NCBI RefSeq assembly: GCF_013403875.1
Contig: NZ_JACBNX010000005.1
Coordinates: 62,001-126,000 of the forward strand
Source of the DNA: Burkholderia guangdongensis
Lineage (GTDB): Bacteria; Pseudomonadota; Gammaproteobacteria; Burkholderiales; Burkholderiaceae
Direction: 5' to 3'
Length of the DNA: 64,000 bases
Positions within the stretch are counted from its first letter, which is position 1. The number at the start of each line of letters is the position of its first letter. The position numbers were made by a program, and so were the translations under genes. This document shows, piece by piece, positions 1 to 9,148 of the stretch. The notes below the pieces were generated by a model. The model worked only from the letters and a program-made list of their open reading frames with translations, was not told the DNA's origin and did no database searches.

Positions 1-1
1 G

Positions 2-745
2 CTCGAGCAGGCCGCGCATGGCTACGACACGCAGATTCGCGTGCCGAGCTGGGTATCGTGCGAAGTCTGCCACGGCTCCGGCGCGAAGCCGGGCACGAAG
101 CCCGAAACCTGCCCGACCTGCCACGGCCAGGGCACGGTGCGGATGTCGCAGGGTTTCTTCAGCATCCAGCAGACCTGCCCGAAGTGCCACGGCACCGGCA
201 CCTACATCCCCGATCCGTGCGCGCACTGCCACGGCGCCGGCAAGGTGAAGGAAACGAAGACGCTCGAAGTGAAGATCCCGGCGGGCATCGACGACGGGAT
301 GCGGATCCGTTCGTCCGGCAACGGCGAGCCCGGGATCAACGGCGGGCCGTCCGGCGATCTGTACGTCGAGATCCACATCAAGCCGCACGCGGTGTTCGAG
401 CGCGACGGCGACGACCTGCACTGCCAGATGCCGATTCCGTTTACGACGGCGGCGCTCGGCGGCGACATCGAAGTGCCGACGCTCGCGGGCCGCGCGACGT
501 TCCCGGTGCCCGAGGGCACGCAGTCGGGCAAGACGTTCCGTCTGCGCGGCAAGGGGATCAAGGGGCTGCGCGCGAGCATCGCCGGCGACCTGTACGTGCA
601 CGTGCAGATCGAGACGCCGGTGAAGCTGACCGATCATCAGCGCGATCTGCTGAAGCAGTTCGAGAAGTCGCTGTCGGAAGGTGGCGCGCGCCACAGCCCG
701 CAGAGCAAGAGCTGGTTCGACCGTGTGAAGAGCTTCTTCGAGTAA
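2..745 (+). CDS. dnaJ: Chaperone protein DnaJ, 3' part only
   Basis: Co-chaperone that stimulates the DnaK ATPase and delivers unfolded clients. The window opens inside the gene, so the J domain and Gly/Phe linker are missing. The four zinc-binding CxxCxGxG motifs are visible in order ([32 protein letters not shown]), followed by the two beta-sandwich client-binding domains and the C-terminal dimerisation tail ending in KSFFE. The frame is open from base 2, so the true start lies upstream of the window. The next gene begins 6 nt after the stop. Identification is firm. Confidence 0.97.
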   Translation, partial: LEQAAHGYDTQIRVPSWVSCEVCHGSGAKPGTKPETCPTCHGQGTVRMSQGFFSIQQTCPKCHGTGTYIPDPCAHCHGAGKVKETKTLEVKIPAGIDDGMRIRSSGNGEPGINGGPSGDLYVEIHIKPHAVFERDGDDLHCQMPIPFTTAALGGDIEVPTLAGRATFPVPEGTQSGKTFRLRGKGIKGLRASIAGDLYVHVQIETPVKLTDHQRDLLKQFEKSLSEGGARHSPQSKSWFDRVKSFFE

Positions 746-751
746 TCGGGC

Positions 752-2599
752 ATGACGGACGGCAGCGAGAGCGCGATCTTCGCGCTCTTGGACGATTGCG
801 ATTCGACCGCGTCCGCGCGGTCGAGTCGTTTGTACAGCGGATTCGTGCGCGAGCACGTCTGCACGGATCCCGCGTGGCTCGACGCAGTCGATGCGGCGCT
901 CGCGCGGGATCTGCGCGATGGCCTGCATGCGGTCGTCGTCGGCGATTACGAATTCGGGCGGAATCTGCAATGGGCGCAGCCGGGCGATGCTCCGCTGCGC
1001 TTTTTGCTGTTCGCGCGCTGCGAGCGGCTGTCGCGCGACGAGGTCGACGCGTGGCTCGCGAAGCAGGACGGCGGCGCGGCCGTGCCGTCGATCGCGGGCG
1101 TCGCGCACGTGACGAAGAGCGTGACGCGCGACGCGTTCGACGCGGCGATCGATGCGGTGCACGACGCGCTGCGCATTGGCGATTCGTATCAGGTCAACTA
1201 CACGTACCGGCTGCGCTTCGACGCGTTCGGCACGCCGCCCGCGCTGTACCGGCGGCTGCGCGCGCGGCAGCCGGTGCGCTACGGCGCGCTGATCGCGCTG
1301 CCGGACGGCCGCTGGGTCGTGTCGTGCTCGCCGGAGCTGTTCGTCGAGAAGCATGGCGAGATGCTGCGCGCGCGGCCGATGAAGGGCACCGCGCCGCGTT
1401 CGGACGATCCGGCGCGCGACGCGCAGGCGGCCGCGTTTCTCGCGAACGACGCGAAGAACCGCGCGGAGAACGTGATGATCGTCGATCTGCTGCGCAACGA
1501 TCTGTCGCGGATCGCGCGCACCGGCACGGTCCGGGTGCCGGCGCTGTTCTCGGTCGAGCCGTATGCGTCGGTCTGGCAGATGACGTCGACCGTCGAGGCC
1601 GAGTGGCGCGACGGCACGACGTTCGCCGCGATGCTGCGCGCGCTGTTTCCGTGCGGCTCGATCACCGGTGCGCCGAAACACCGGACGATGCAGTTGATCG
1701 ACGCGCTCGAGACGACGCCGAGAGGCCTCTATACCGGCGCGATTGGCTGGCTCGACGCGCGCGGCGATTTCTGCCTGTCGGTCGCGATCCGCACGCTGAC
1801 GCTCGAGCCTGCGAGCGATGCGTCGGGGCGGCGCACCGGGACGATGGGCGTCGGCGCGGGCATCGTGCTCGATAGCGTCGCCGCCGACGAATATGCGGAG
1901 TGTGAATTGAAAGCGCGATTCCTGACCGACGCCGATCCCGGCTTCCAGCTTTTCGAGACGACGTATGCGACGCGCGCGGGCGGCATCCGCGATCTCGAAC
2001 GTCACCTCGCGCGGTTGCGGCGCGGCGCGGAGGCGTTCGGTTTTCGCTTCGACGAGCCCGCCTGCCGCGAGCGGATCGAAGCGTATCGCGCGGCACTCGA
2101 CGGCGACGGCCCGTTCAGGATGAAGCTGTCGCTCGCGAAGGACGGCGCGTTCGACATCGCGTCGGCGCCGCTGAAGCCGTTGCCGGCGGGGCCGGTCGGC
2201 GTGCTGCTCGCGCCGGAGCACGGCTTCGCGCCGATGCGTTCCGACGACGCGCTGCTGCTGCACAAGACGACGCGCCGTGCGGACTACGATCGCGCGTGGC
2301 AGGCGGCGGAGGCGCTCGGCGCGTTCGACATGCTGTTCTTCAACGAGCGCGGCGCGCTGACCGAAGGCGGGCGCTCGAACGTGTTCGTGAAGCGCGGCGG
2401 GAAGTGGGCGACGCCGCCGCTCGCGTGCGGCGTGCTGCCGGGCGTGATGCGCGGGGTGCTGCTCGACGATCCGGCGTTCGGTGCCGAAGAACGTGTGCTG
2501 ACGCTCGACGACGTGCTGAACGCGGACGAGCTGATGATCTGCAATGCGCTGCGTGGCGCACTGACGGCGCGGCTGATTCGAGGGCGCGCGCCGGCCTGA
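752..2599 (+). CDS. pabB: Aminodeoxychorismate synthase component I fused to 4-amino-4-deoxychorismate lyase (PabB-PabC)
   Basis: Makes p-aminobenzoate for folate from chorismate. Residues about 100-390 are the chorismate-binding domain: PMKGT near 209-213 (PIKGT in many PabB), VDLLRNDL near 243-250 and CGSITGAPKHR near 301-311. From about residue 395 the protein continues into a class IV aminotransferase-fold domain (FQLFETTYATR, RHLARLRRGAEAFGF) with the likely PLP lysine in LLHKTTRRADYD near 507 and FNERGALTEGGRSNVF. Single-chain PabB-PabC fusions are common in betaproteobacteria. At 615 residues it has the length expected of a fusion. It starts 6 nt after dnaJ, so cotranscription is plausible. 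The glutamine amidotransferase PabA is not in the window. Confidence 0.93.
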   Translation: MTDGSESAIFALLDDCDSTASARSSRLYSGFVREHVCTDPAWLDAVDAALARDLRDGLHAVVVGDYEFGRNLQWAQPGDAPLRFLLFARCERLSRDEVDAWLAKQDGGAAVPSIAGVAHVTKSVTRDAFDAAIDAVHDALRIGDSYQVNYTYRLRFDAFGTPPALYRRLRARQPVRYGALIALPDGRWVVSCSPELFVEKHGEMLRARPMKGTAPRSDDPARDAQAAAFLANDAKNRAENVMIVDLLRNDLSRIARTGTVRVPALFSVEPYASVWQMTSTVEAEWRDGTTFAAMLRALFPCGSITGAPKHRTMQLIDALETTPRGLYTGAIGWLDARGDFCLSVAIRTLTLEPASDASGRRTGTMGVGAGIVLDSVAADEYAECELKARFLTDADPGFQLFETTYATRAGGIRDLERHLARLRRGAEAFGFRFDEPACRERIEAYRAALDGDGPFRMKLSLAKDGAFDIASAPLKPLPAGPVGVLLAPEHGFAPMRSDDALLLHKTTRRADYDRAWQAAEALGAFDMLFFNERGALTEGGRSNVFVKRGGKWATPPLACGVLPGVMRGVLLDDPAFGAEERVLTLDDVLNADELMICNALRGALTARLIRGRAPA

Positions 2600-2676
2600 G
2601 GCCGTTGCCGCCGCGCGCTAATGCGCACACCACGGCGCACCACCGCGCCCCACGGCGCGGCGGCAGCGCCGCGGCA

Positions 2677-3492
2677 TCAGAACGAATGTTCCGCCGCCGG
2701 GAACGTCGCGTCCTTCACCGCTTTCACGTAAGCCTCGACCGCGGCCCCGATGCTCGGCTGCCCGTTCATGAAATCCTTCACGAAGCGCGGCCGCTTGCCC
2801 GGAAAGATCCCGAGCATGTCGTGCAGCACGAGCACCTGCCCCGAGCAATCGACGCCCGCGCCGATTCCGATCGTCGGAACCCGCAGCATCCGCGTGACTT
2901 CGGCCGCGACGAACGCCGGCACCGCCTCGAGCAACACGACCTGCGCGCCCGCCGCTTCCATTGCGCGCGCGTCGCGCAGCAACTGCGCGGCGCCCGCCTC
3001 GGTCTTGCCCTGCACCTTGAAGCCGCCGAACGCATGCACCGACTGCGGCGTCAGCCCGACGTGCGCGCACACCGGCACCGCGCGCTCGACCAGAAAGCGC
3101 ACCGTGTCCGCGAGCCATTCGCCGCCTTCGAGCTTCACCATCTGCGCGCCCGCGCGCATCACCTTCACCGCGCTCGCGAACGCGTCCTCCGGCGTGCCGT
3201 ACGTGCCGAACGGCAGGTCCGCCATCACGAGCGCGCGCGGCTGCGCGCGCGCGACGCACGCGGTGTGATACGCGATGTCGTCGAGCGTGACCGGCAGCGT
3301 CGTCGTCTGGCCCTGCAGCACGTTGCCGAGCGAATCGCCGATCAGCAGCACGTCGACGCCCGAGCGGTCGAGCAGCGCGGCGAAGCTCGCGTCGTAGCAG
3401 GTCAGCATCGCGATCTTCTCGTGCGCGTCGCGCATCGCCTGCAGCTTCGGCACAGTGATCGCCGGCCGGGCCGATTCCTGGAGGTAAGTCAT
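2677..3492 (-). CDS. panB: 3-methyl-2-oxobutanoate hydroxymethyltransferase PanB
   Basis: First committed step of pantothenate synthesis: transfers a one-carbon unit from methylene-tetrahydrofolate to 2-oxoisovalerate. The 271-residue protein has the usual family length and motifs: [10 protein letters not shown] (metal and substrate site), [32 protein letters not shown] and the GIGAG loop. It is the last gene of a minus-strand run that includes folK, a pairing that fits its folate-dependent chemistry. It is convergent with pabB. The start ATG at 3492 leaves a 40-nt gap to the upstream kinase gene. Confidence 0.97.
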   Translation of the reverse strand: MTYLQESARPAITVPKLQAMRDAHEKIAMLTCYDASFAALLDRSGVDVLLIGDSLGNVLQGQTTTLPVTLDDIAYHTACVARAQPRALVMADLPFGTYGTPEDAFASAVKVMRAGAQMVKLEGGEWLADTVRFLVERAVPVCAHVGLTPQSVHAFGGFKVQGKTEAGAAQLLRDARAMEAAGAQVVLLEAVPAFVAAEVTRMLRVPTIGIGAGVDCSGQVLVLHDMLGIFPGKRPRFVKDFMNGQPSIGAAVEAYVKAVKDATFPAAEHSF

Positions 3493-3532
3493 GGCAAATC
3501 CGGTTCGAAGGAAAAGGACACGGCGAGGGCGC

Positions 3533-4222
3533 TCAGCGCGCGGTCTCGCCCTTGACGAAGAACTCCTTGCGGCCGCGCATCGTCCCGATGCGTTCGACGA
3601 GCAGCGCGAGGTCTTCGGGAGAATCGAGCGGATTCAGGTGCTCCGCGGCGACCGTCAGCACCGGCGTGCGGTCGTAGTGATAGAAGAATTCGTTGTACGC
3701 GTCGGCGAGCGCGCGCAGGTACGCGTCGCCGATCTGCATCTCCATCGGCAGGCCGCGCTTCTGGATCCGCGCGAACAGCACCTCCGGGCTCGCCTGCAGA
3801 TACACGACGAGATCCGGCGCCGGCGCGTGCGGCCCGTCCAGATGCGCGGCGAGCGCGCGGTAGAGCTGCCACTCGTCGTCCGGCAGGTTCAGCCGCGCGA
3901 AGATCTCGTTCTTCTGCGGCATGAAGTCGGCGACCACCGGCCGGCCGCCCTGCAGCGTCGCGTTCAGCTCGCGCGCCTGTTGCGCGCGCTGCAGCGCGAA
4001 CGCGAGCTGCGTCGGCAGCGCGTAGCGCGCGGTGTCGCGATAGAAGCGCTCGAGGAACGGGTTGTCCTGCGGGCGCTCGAGCAGCGGCTGCATCGCCCAG
4101 CGTTCGGCGAGGCGCAGCGCGAGCGTCGTCTTGCCGACGCCGATCGGCCCTTCGATCGCGATGTAGCGATGCGGCGGGCGCAGGTCGGGGGCGGTGACGG
4201 TCAGCGGAGTCGTCGGATTCAT
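3533..4222 (-). CDS. Deoxynucleoside kinase (deoxyadenosine/deoxyguanosine kinase family)
   Basis: Phosphorylates deoxynucleosides in the salvage pathway. The P-loop GPIGVGKTT occupies residues 25-33, following a 17-residue hydrophilic lead. Downstream are [26 protein letters not shown], the substrate-binding part of the dNK/dGK fold, and [22 protein letters not shown], the Walker-B-like strand plus lid segment. The 229-residue length is normal. Betaproteobacteria typically encode this kinase between folK and panB, which is the order here. Exact base specificity cannot be read from sequence alone. Confidence 0.9.
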   Translation of the reverse strand: MNPTTPLTVTAPDLRPPHRYIAIEGPIGVGKTTLALRLAERWAMQPLLERPQDNPFLERFYRDTARYALPTQLAFALQRAQQARELNATLQGGRPVVADFMPQKNEIFARLNLPDDEWQLYRALAAHLDGPHAPAPDLVVYLQASPEVLFARIQKRGLPMEMQIGDAYLRALADAYNEFFYHYDRTPVLTVAAEHLNPLDSPEDLALLVERIGTMRGRKEFFVKGETAR

Positions 4223-4244
4223 CGGCAGGCGGGTCTCGGCAGGG

Positions 4245-4784
4245 TCATCGGCAACGGTTCTTGTCGGCGTTCGCGTCGCTGGGCGTTTTCTGCATCATGC
4301 ATTGGCAGGTCTGCACCTTTTCGATGCGCTGGCCCGCGACCGACGCGAGAAACGCGTCCGCGCGGCCGCGCGCCGGAATCGCGAGCGACGGATCGATCTC
4401 GACGAGCGGCACGAGCACGAACGCACGGTCGGTCAGGCGCGGGTGCGGGACGATCAGGTCGGGCTCGTCGATCGAATGGTCGCCGAACAGCAGGATGTCG
4501 AGGTCGAGCGTGCGGGGGGCGTTGCGGTACGGGCGCTCGCGCCCGAAGTGATGTTCGATCTGGTGGCAGAGCGCCAGCAGCTCCCGGGCGGCGAGCGACG
4601 TGTCGATCTTCACCACGCAGTTGAAGTAGTCGTCGCCGCCGGCATCGACCGGCGCGGTGCGGTACAGGCTCGACTTGCCGAGCACGGCGACCGTGCGCTG
4701 CTGCGCGAGGCAGACCACCGCGTCCTTCAAGGTCTGCCGCGCATCGCCGAGATTCGCGCCGAGCCCGAGATAAGCAACCGTCAT
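4245..4784 (-). CDS. folK: 2-amino-4-hydroxy-6-hydroxymethyldihydropteridine diphosphokinase FolK
   Basis: Pyrophosphorylates hydroxymethyldihydropterin before condensation with p-aminobenzoate in folate synthesis. Recognised from AYLGLGANLGD at residues 4-14, SLYRTAPVD, the metal-binding NAPRTLDLDILLFGD segment and PHPRLTDRAFVLVPLVEI. A short hydrophilic tail after about residue 160 is unconserved. It sits between pcnB (33-nt gap) and the deoxynucleoside kinase (22-nt gap), so a shared transcript is likely. Together with pabB-pabC upstream this part of the window is rich in folate genes. Confidence 0.96.
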   Translation of the reverse strand: MTVAYLGLGANLGDARQTLKDAVVCLAQQRTVAVLGKSSLYRTAPVDAGGDDYFNCVVKIDTSLAARELLALCHQIEHHFGRERPYRNAPRTLDLDILLFGDHSIDEPDLIVPHPRLTDRAFVLVPLVEIDPSLAIPARGRADAFLASVAGQRIEKVQTCQCMMQKTPSDANADKNRCR

Positions 4785-4817
4785 GGCATCACTTCCTACG
4801 TCGTGCGAAGGCGCGCG

Positions 4818-6443
4818 TCAGTCTTCCTGACCGGCGTCCTCGGCGGCCTCGGGCGCCTGTCCGGCGCCGTCGTCCGTCTTGCGGTTGCGCGCGCCGCCGC
4901 GGCGGCGGCGCTTGCGGGGCGCCTTGTCCTTCGCGCCGCCCTGCGTGAGCAGCGCCTCGCGCGCGGCCGAGTCGCCTTCGATGAAATCCGTCCACCACTG
5001 CCCGACATCCGGTTCCAGCTCGCCGGATTCGCAGCGTAACAGGAGGAAATCATACCCCGCTCTGAATCGCTGGTGTTCCAAGAGGCGCAGCGCGCCGCGA
5101 CCCGAGCGTTTTTCGAGGCGCAGCTGCAGCCCCCAGATCTCGCGCATGTCGGCCGAGAAGCGCTTGTGGATCGCGAGCTTCTCGGTCTGCATGTCGAGCA
5201 CGTCGTCCATCGCGCGATGCAGCGCCGGCACCGGGATGTCGCCTTCGGCCACGTATTGCTCGTAGCGCTGGCGCATGTCGTGCCAGAGCAGCGTCGCGAA
5301 CAGGAAGCCCGGCGACACCGGTTTGCCCGCGCGCACGCGCGCGTCGGTGTTGTTCAGCGCGAGAGTGATGAATTTCTCGCCCTGCGGCTGCTCGAGCACG
5401 ACGTCGAGCAGCGGCAGGAGGCCGTGGTGCAGCCCTTCGCTGCGAAGCTGCTTCAGGCACGCGAGCGCGTGGCCGGACAGCAGCAGCTTCAGCATCTCGT
5501 CGAACAGGCGCGCGGCCGGCACGTTGTTGATCAGATCCGCGAGCGCCTGGATCGGCTCGCGCGTGTGCGCCTCGATGTCGAAGCCGAGCTTCGCCGCAAA
5601 GCGCACGACGCGCAGCATCCGCACCGGATCCTCGCGATAGCGCGTCACCGGATCGCCGATCATCCGCAGCAGGCGCGCGCGCATGTCGGCCATCCCGTCG
5701 TGATAGTCGAGCACGGTCTGCGTCGCCGGGTCGTAGTACATCGCGTTGATCGTGAAGTCGCGGCGCGCCGCATCTTCGTGCTGCTCGCCCCACACGTTGT
5801 CGCGCAGCACGCGACCGCTCGCGTCGACCGCGTGCGTGCGACGGTCGAGCTCGTCGCGCTTCAGGCGCCTCGGCGGCTCGGCGGGCGCGCCCCCCAAGGG
5901 GGTTTCCTTCGGGGCATCGGCCGGCGGCGCATCGACGAGCGCGCGGAACGTCGACACCTCGATCAGCTCCTGGCCGAACTGCACGTGCACGATCTGAAAG
6001 CGCCGGCCGATCACGCGCGCGCGGCGGAACAGGCGCTGGACTTCGGTCGGCGTCGCGTCGGTCGCGACGTCGAAATCCTTCGGCGCGATCCCGAGCAGCA
6101 GGTCGCGCACCGCGCCGCCGACGATGAACGCGCGGAAACCCGCCTGCTGCAGCGTATCGGTCACGCGCACCGCGTTGCGCGAGATCAGCGCGGGATCGAT
6201 CCCGTGCACGCTCGCCGGCACGACGGTCGGTTCGTGGTTGCTGCGCGCGGGTTTCGCGGCGCCGCGCGCGCCTTTCGACGCGCCCGGGTGCGCCGCTTTC
6301 GCGTGCGTGCCGCCGGGCGAGGCGGTTTTCGTCGCGCGCGCTTTGGCGGGCGCGTCAGCGGTATCGGTGGCGGTGTCGGTGTTGGCTTCGGGCGGCGGGG
6401 CGGAATCCTGGCCGAGCAGCTTGCGGATGAGTTTTTTGATCAC
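4818..6443 (-). CDS. pcnB: Poly(A) polymerase I PcnB
   Basis: Adds 3' poly(A) tails that expose RNAs to exonucleases. The start chosen is the GTG at 6443 (protein MIKKLIRKLLGQ...), 2 nt after the stop of the HAD gene; the frame stays open further upstream but overlaps that gene. A low-complexity lead (to about residue 75) precedes the nucleotidyltransferase core: FIVGGAVRDLLLG at 107-118 and the catalytic DFD at 123-125, then the RNA-binding YREDPVRMLRVVRFAAKLGF segment. The tail is Lys/Arg-rich (RKRRRRGGARNRK). Residues about 173-191, ADAPKETPLGGAPAEPP, are coded by an inserted hairpin repeat (see 5890-5915). Confidence 0.95.
   Translation of the reverse strand: MIKKLIRKLLGQDSAPPPEANTDTATDTADAPAKARATKTASPGGTHAKAAHPGASKGARGAAKPARSNHEPTVVPASVHGIDPALISRNAVRVTDTLQQAGFRAFIVGGAVRDLLLGIAPKDFDVATDATPTEVQRLFRRARVIGRRFQIVHVQFGQELIEVSTFRALVDAPPADAPKETPLGGAPAEPPRRLKRDELDRRTHAVDASGRVLRDNVWGEQHEDAARRDFTINAMYYDPATQTVLDYHDGMADMRARLLRMIGDPVTRYREDPVRMLRVVRFAAKLGFDIEAHTREPIQALADLINNVPAARLFDEMLKLLLSGHALACLKQLRSEGLHHGLLPLLDVVLEQPQGEKFITLALNNTDARVRAGKPVSPGFLFATLLWHDMRQRYEQYVAEGDIPVPALHRAMDDVLDMQTEKLAIHKRFSADMREIWGLQLRLEKRSGRGALRLLEHQRFRAGYDFLLLRCESGELEPDVGQWWTDFIEGDSAAREALLTQGGAKDKAPRKRRRRGGARNRKTDDGAGQAPEAAEDAGQED
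5890..5915. repeat. Hairpin repeat embedded in pcnB
   Basis: The stretch has a CCCCCAAGGGGG palindrome followed by TTTCCTTCGGGGC. The same arrangement occurs at 17048-17072 inside tpsA and is related to the intergenic element near 57321-57345. In pcnB it is read in frame as ETPLGGAPAE. Confidence 0.7.
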
Positions 6444-6445
6444 GT

Positions 6446-7123
6446 TCAGAAGAGATCGAGGACGCGCCAGCCGCGCTCGCGTGCGTGGGTGCGCAGCGTG
6501 TCGTCGGGGTTGGTCGCGACCGGGTCGGTGACTTTCTCGAGCAGCGGAATATCGTTGTGCGAGTCGCTGTAAAAGTAGCTGCGCGGAAAATCCTCCCAGC
6601 GTTTGCCGAGCGACGCAAGCCACGCGTCGGTGCGTACGATCTTGCCTTCGCGATAGCTCGGCGTGCCCGTCGGCCGGCCCGTGTACGGCGAATCGGGGTG
6701 GCCGTCGGTCGTCTCCACCTCGCACGCGATCAGCGTGTCGACGCCGAACGCGGTCGCGATCGGCCGCGTGATGAATTCGTTCGTCGCGGTGACGATGCAG
6801 CAGAGGTCGCCCGCGTCGATGTGCTGCCGCACGAGCTCGAGCGCGGCCGGCAGCATCGCCGGGCGGATCACCTCGTGCATGAACTGCTCGTGCCATTGCG
6901 CGAGCTGCGTGCGCGGATACTTCGCGAGCGGCGTCAGCATCGCGCTCAGGTACGCGTGGATGTCGAGCTTGCCCACCTTGTAGTCGGCGAAGAACTGGTC
7001 GTTCTGACGCGAGAAGCTTTCCGCGTCGACGATGCCGAGCTTCACCATGAAGCGGCCCCATTCGTGGTCGCTATCGGTCGGGATCAGCGTGTGATCGAGG
7101 TCAAAGAGTGCCAGATTAGTCAT
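6446..7123 (-). CDS. HAD-superfamily phosphatase, subfamily IB (phosphoserine-phosphatase-like)
   Basis: Hydrolyses a phosphomonoester; substrate unknown. Motif I is FDLDHTLIPTD with nucleophile Asp8 and Asp10. Motif II (Thr/Ser) falls in IVTATNEFITRPIA, and motif III/IV in GKRWEDFPRSYFYSDSHNDIPLLEKV. The cap is short and helical, as in the IB subgroup that includes SerB-like enzymes and lysophospholipid phosphatases. It is 225 residues, normal for this group. ATG at 7123 was chosen because the motif-I strand begins immediately after it; the frame extends upstream through hda without similarity. It lies 11 nt after hda and 2 nt before pcnB, probably in one operon. Confidence 0.88.
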   Translation of the reverse strand: MTNLALFDLDHTLIPTDSDHEWGRFMVKLGIVDAESFSRQNDQFFADYKVGKLDIHAYLSAMLTPLAKYPRTQLAQWHEQFMHEVIRPAMLPAALELVRQHIDAGDLCCIVTATNEFITRPIATAFGVDTLIACEVETTDGHPDSPYTGRPTGTPSYREGKIVRTDAWLASLGKRWEDFPRSYFYSDSHNDIPLLEKVTDPVATNPDDTLRTHARERGWRVLDLF

Positions 7124-7134
7124 GGGTGCGCATT

Positions 7135-7854
7135 TTACTTGAACCGGTCCGATTCCGTGGCGGGCGGGGCCGCGAGCATCGCCCGCAGCAGCGGCAGCGT
7201 GACCGCGCGCTTCTGTTCGAGCGAAAAGCGGTCGAGCGCGTCGAGCAGCGCCATCAGGCTCGGCATGTCGCGGCGGAAGTGCGTGAGCAGATACGCGGGC
7301 ACGTCGTCGGCGAGCACGACGCCGCGCTCCTTCGCCGCGTGTTTCAGCACGGCGGCCTTGCCCGCGTCGGTGAGCGGCGCGAGATGGAACACGAGGCCCC
7401 AGCCGAGGCGCGTGCGCAGATCCTCGCGCACGCCGAGCGCCAGCGGCGCGGCCGGGCCCGCGACGACGAGCGCGCTCGACGGATGCGCGCGCACTTCGTT
7501 GAACAGATTGAACAGCGCGATCTGCTGGGTCGGATTCAGCCGGTCGCAGTCGTCGACCGCGTAGATCGACAGATAGGGATCGAACGTGAACGCGTCGAGG
7601 CCGCTTTGCGGGCTCACGTAGCGCGCGTGGCCGGGCGGCGTGTCGTGCACGAGCGCCTGCAGCAGATGGCTGCGGCCGCTGCCGGCCTCGCCCCACACGT
7701 AGAACGTGCGGTCGGCCACGGGGCCCTCCGCGAGCGCGCCGTCGAGCCTGAGCAGCCGCGTGACGAGCTCCGCGTTCGTGCCGGCGAAGAAATTGTCGAA
7801 CGTGGCCGGCGGCGGCGTGCCGAGATCGAGCGTCAGTTGACGGGACACGGTCAC
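7135..7854 (-). CDS. hda: DnaA regulatory inactivator Hda
   Basis: AAA+ protein homologous to the central domain of DnaA. With the DNA-loaded beta clamp it stimulates ATP hydrolysis by DnaA and so limits re-initiation. The N-terminal RQLTLDLGTP contains the clamp-binding QLTLDL motif. Then come FDNFFAGTNAELV, the nucleotide-binding VWGEAGSGRSHLLQAL, the Walker-B-region YAVDDCDRL and RLGWGLVFHLAPLTDAGK. GTG at 7854 (VTVSRQ...) was chosen so the clamp motif is at the extreme N-terminus; GTG at 7848 is possible. It is divergent from purM across about 140 nt. Confidence 0.93.
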   Translation of the reverse strand: MTVSRQLTLDLGTPPPATFDNFFAGTNAELVTRLLRLDGALAEGPVADRTFYVWGEAGSGRSHLLQALVHDTPPGHARYVSPQSGLDAFTFDPYLSIYAVDDCDRLNPTQQIALFNLFNEVRAHPSSALVVAGPAAPLALGVREDLRTRLGWGLVFHLAPLTDAGKAAVLKHAAKERGVVLADDVPAYLLTHFRRDMPSLMALLDALDRFSLEQKRAVTLPLLRAMLAAPPATESDRFK

Positions 7855-7993
7855 GATGCGAAGCGGCACGCACGAAGCGTGCCGGGCGAGGAAATCGTGG
7901 ACGGGTTGGGCAAGATTCGATCCCTGACGAGAATTCCGGCCGGTGGCCGGCTTCGGGTAAAATCGCATTTTACCGACCTTCTCGCATTCCCCC

Positions 7994-9049
7994 ATGAATC
8001 CTCCGAAATCCGCACCTGACGCCCAGGGTCTCTCTTATCGCGACGCGGGCGTCGACATCGACGCCGGCGACGCGCTCGTCGACAAGATCAAGCCCTTCGC
8101 GAAGAAAACGCTGCGTGACGGCGTGCTCGGCGGCATCGGCGGGTTCGGTGCGCTGTTCGAAGTGCCGAAGAAATACCGCGAGCCGGTGCTCGTGTCGGGC
8201 ACGGACGGCGTCGGCACGAAGCTGAAGCTCGCATTTCATCTGAACAAACACGATACGGTCGGCCAGGATCTCGTCGCGATGAGCGTGAACGACATCCTCG
8301 TGCAGGGCGCCGAGCCGCTGTTCTTCCTCGACTACTTCGCGTGCGGCAAGCTCGACGTCGACACCGCGGCGACGGTCGTGAAGGGGATCGCGCAGGGCTG
8401 CGAGCTGTCGGGCTGCGCGCTGATCGGCGGCGAGACGGCCGAGATGCCGGGCATGTACCCGGACGGCGAATACGATCTCGCGGGCTTCGCGGTCGGCGCG
8501 GTCGAGAAGAGCAAGATCATCGACGGCAGCACGATCGCCGCGGGCGACGTCGTGCTGGGCCTCGCGTCGAGCGGCATCCATTCGAACGGCTTCTCGCTCG
8601 TGCGCAAGATCATCGAGCGCGCGAATCCGGATCTGTCCGCCGATTTCCACGGCCGCTCGCTCGCGGACACGCTGATGGCGCCGACGCGCATCTACGTGAA
8701 GCCGCTGCTCGCGCTGATGCAGACGATCGCGGTGAAGGGGATGGCGCACATCACGGGCGGCGGGCTCGTCGAGAACATTCCGCGCGTGCTGCGCGAAGGT
8801 TTGACGGCCGAGCTCGACCAGAACGCGTGGCCGCTGCCGCCGCTGTTCCAGTGGCTGCAGGAGCATGGTGGTGTTGCCGATGCGGAGATGCACCGCGTGT
8901 TCAACTGCGGGATCGGGATGGCCGTGATCGTCGCGGCCGCCGACGCGGACGAGGCGGTCCGTCAACTGAGCGCCGCCGGCGAGCAGGTGTGGAAGATCGG
9001 CACCGTGCGCGCGAGCCGCGACGGCGAGGCGCAGACGGTTGTGGTTTGA
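7994..9049 (+). CDS. purM: Phosphoribosylformylglycinamidine cyclo-ligase PurM (AIR synthetase)
   Basis: Fifth step of purine synthesis: ATP-dependent closure of FGAM to aminoimidazole ribotide. At 351 residues it is full length and opens with [20 protein letters not shown]. Diagnostic stretches are [17 protein letters not shown], the ATP-binding [37 protein letters not shown] and [15 protein letters not shown]. It stands alone, divergent from hda, with no other purine gene near, as usual in this genus. Confidence 0.98.
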   Translation: MNPPKSAPDAQGLSYRDAGVDIDAGDALVDKIKPFAKKTLRDGVLGGIGGFGALFEVPKKYREPVLVSGTDGVGTKLKLAFHLNKHDTVGQDLVAMSVNDILVQGAEPLFFLDYFACGKLDVDTAATVVKGIAQGCELSGCALIGGETAEMPGMYPDGEYDLAGFAVGAVEKSKIIDGSTIAAGDVVLGLASSGIHSNGFSLVRKIIERANPDLSADFHGRSLADTLMAPTRIYVKPLLALMQTIAVKGMAHITGGGLVENIPRVLREGLTAELDQNAWPLPPLFQWLQEHGGVADAEMHRVFNCGIGMAVIVAAADADEAVRQLSAAGEQVWKIGTVRASRDGEAQTVVV

Positions 9050-9148
9050 TGTGACGCGCGGTACCGGGGGCGCTGGCGCGCACCTAGTACCGTGCAGGCC
9101 GAGACGCGCTGTTCGGCCGTGGAAGGGTATCGGATCGCGCCCCCTTCA

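Noticed and set aside
9059..9095. Possible terminator after purM (GCGCGGTAC ... GTACCGTGC)
   Set aside because: The arms pair with one mismatch but the loop is over 20 nt and no U-run follows.
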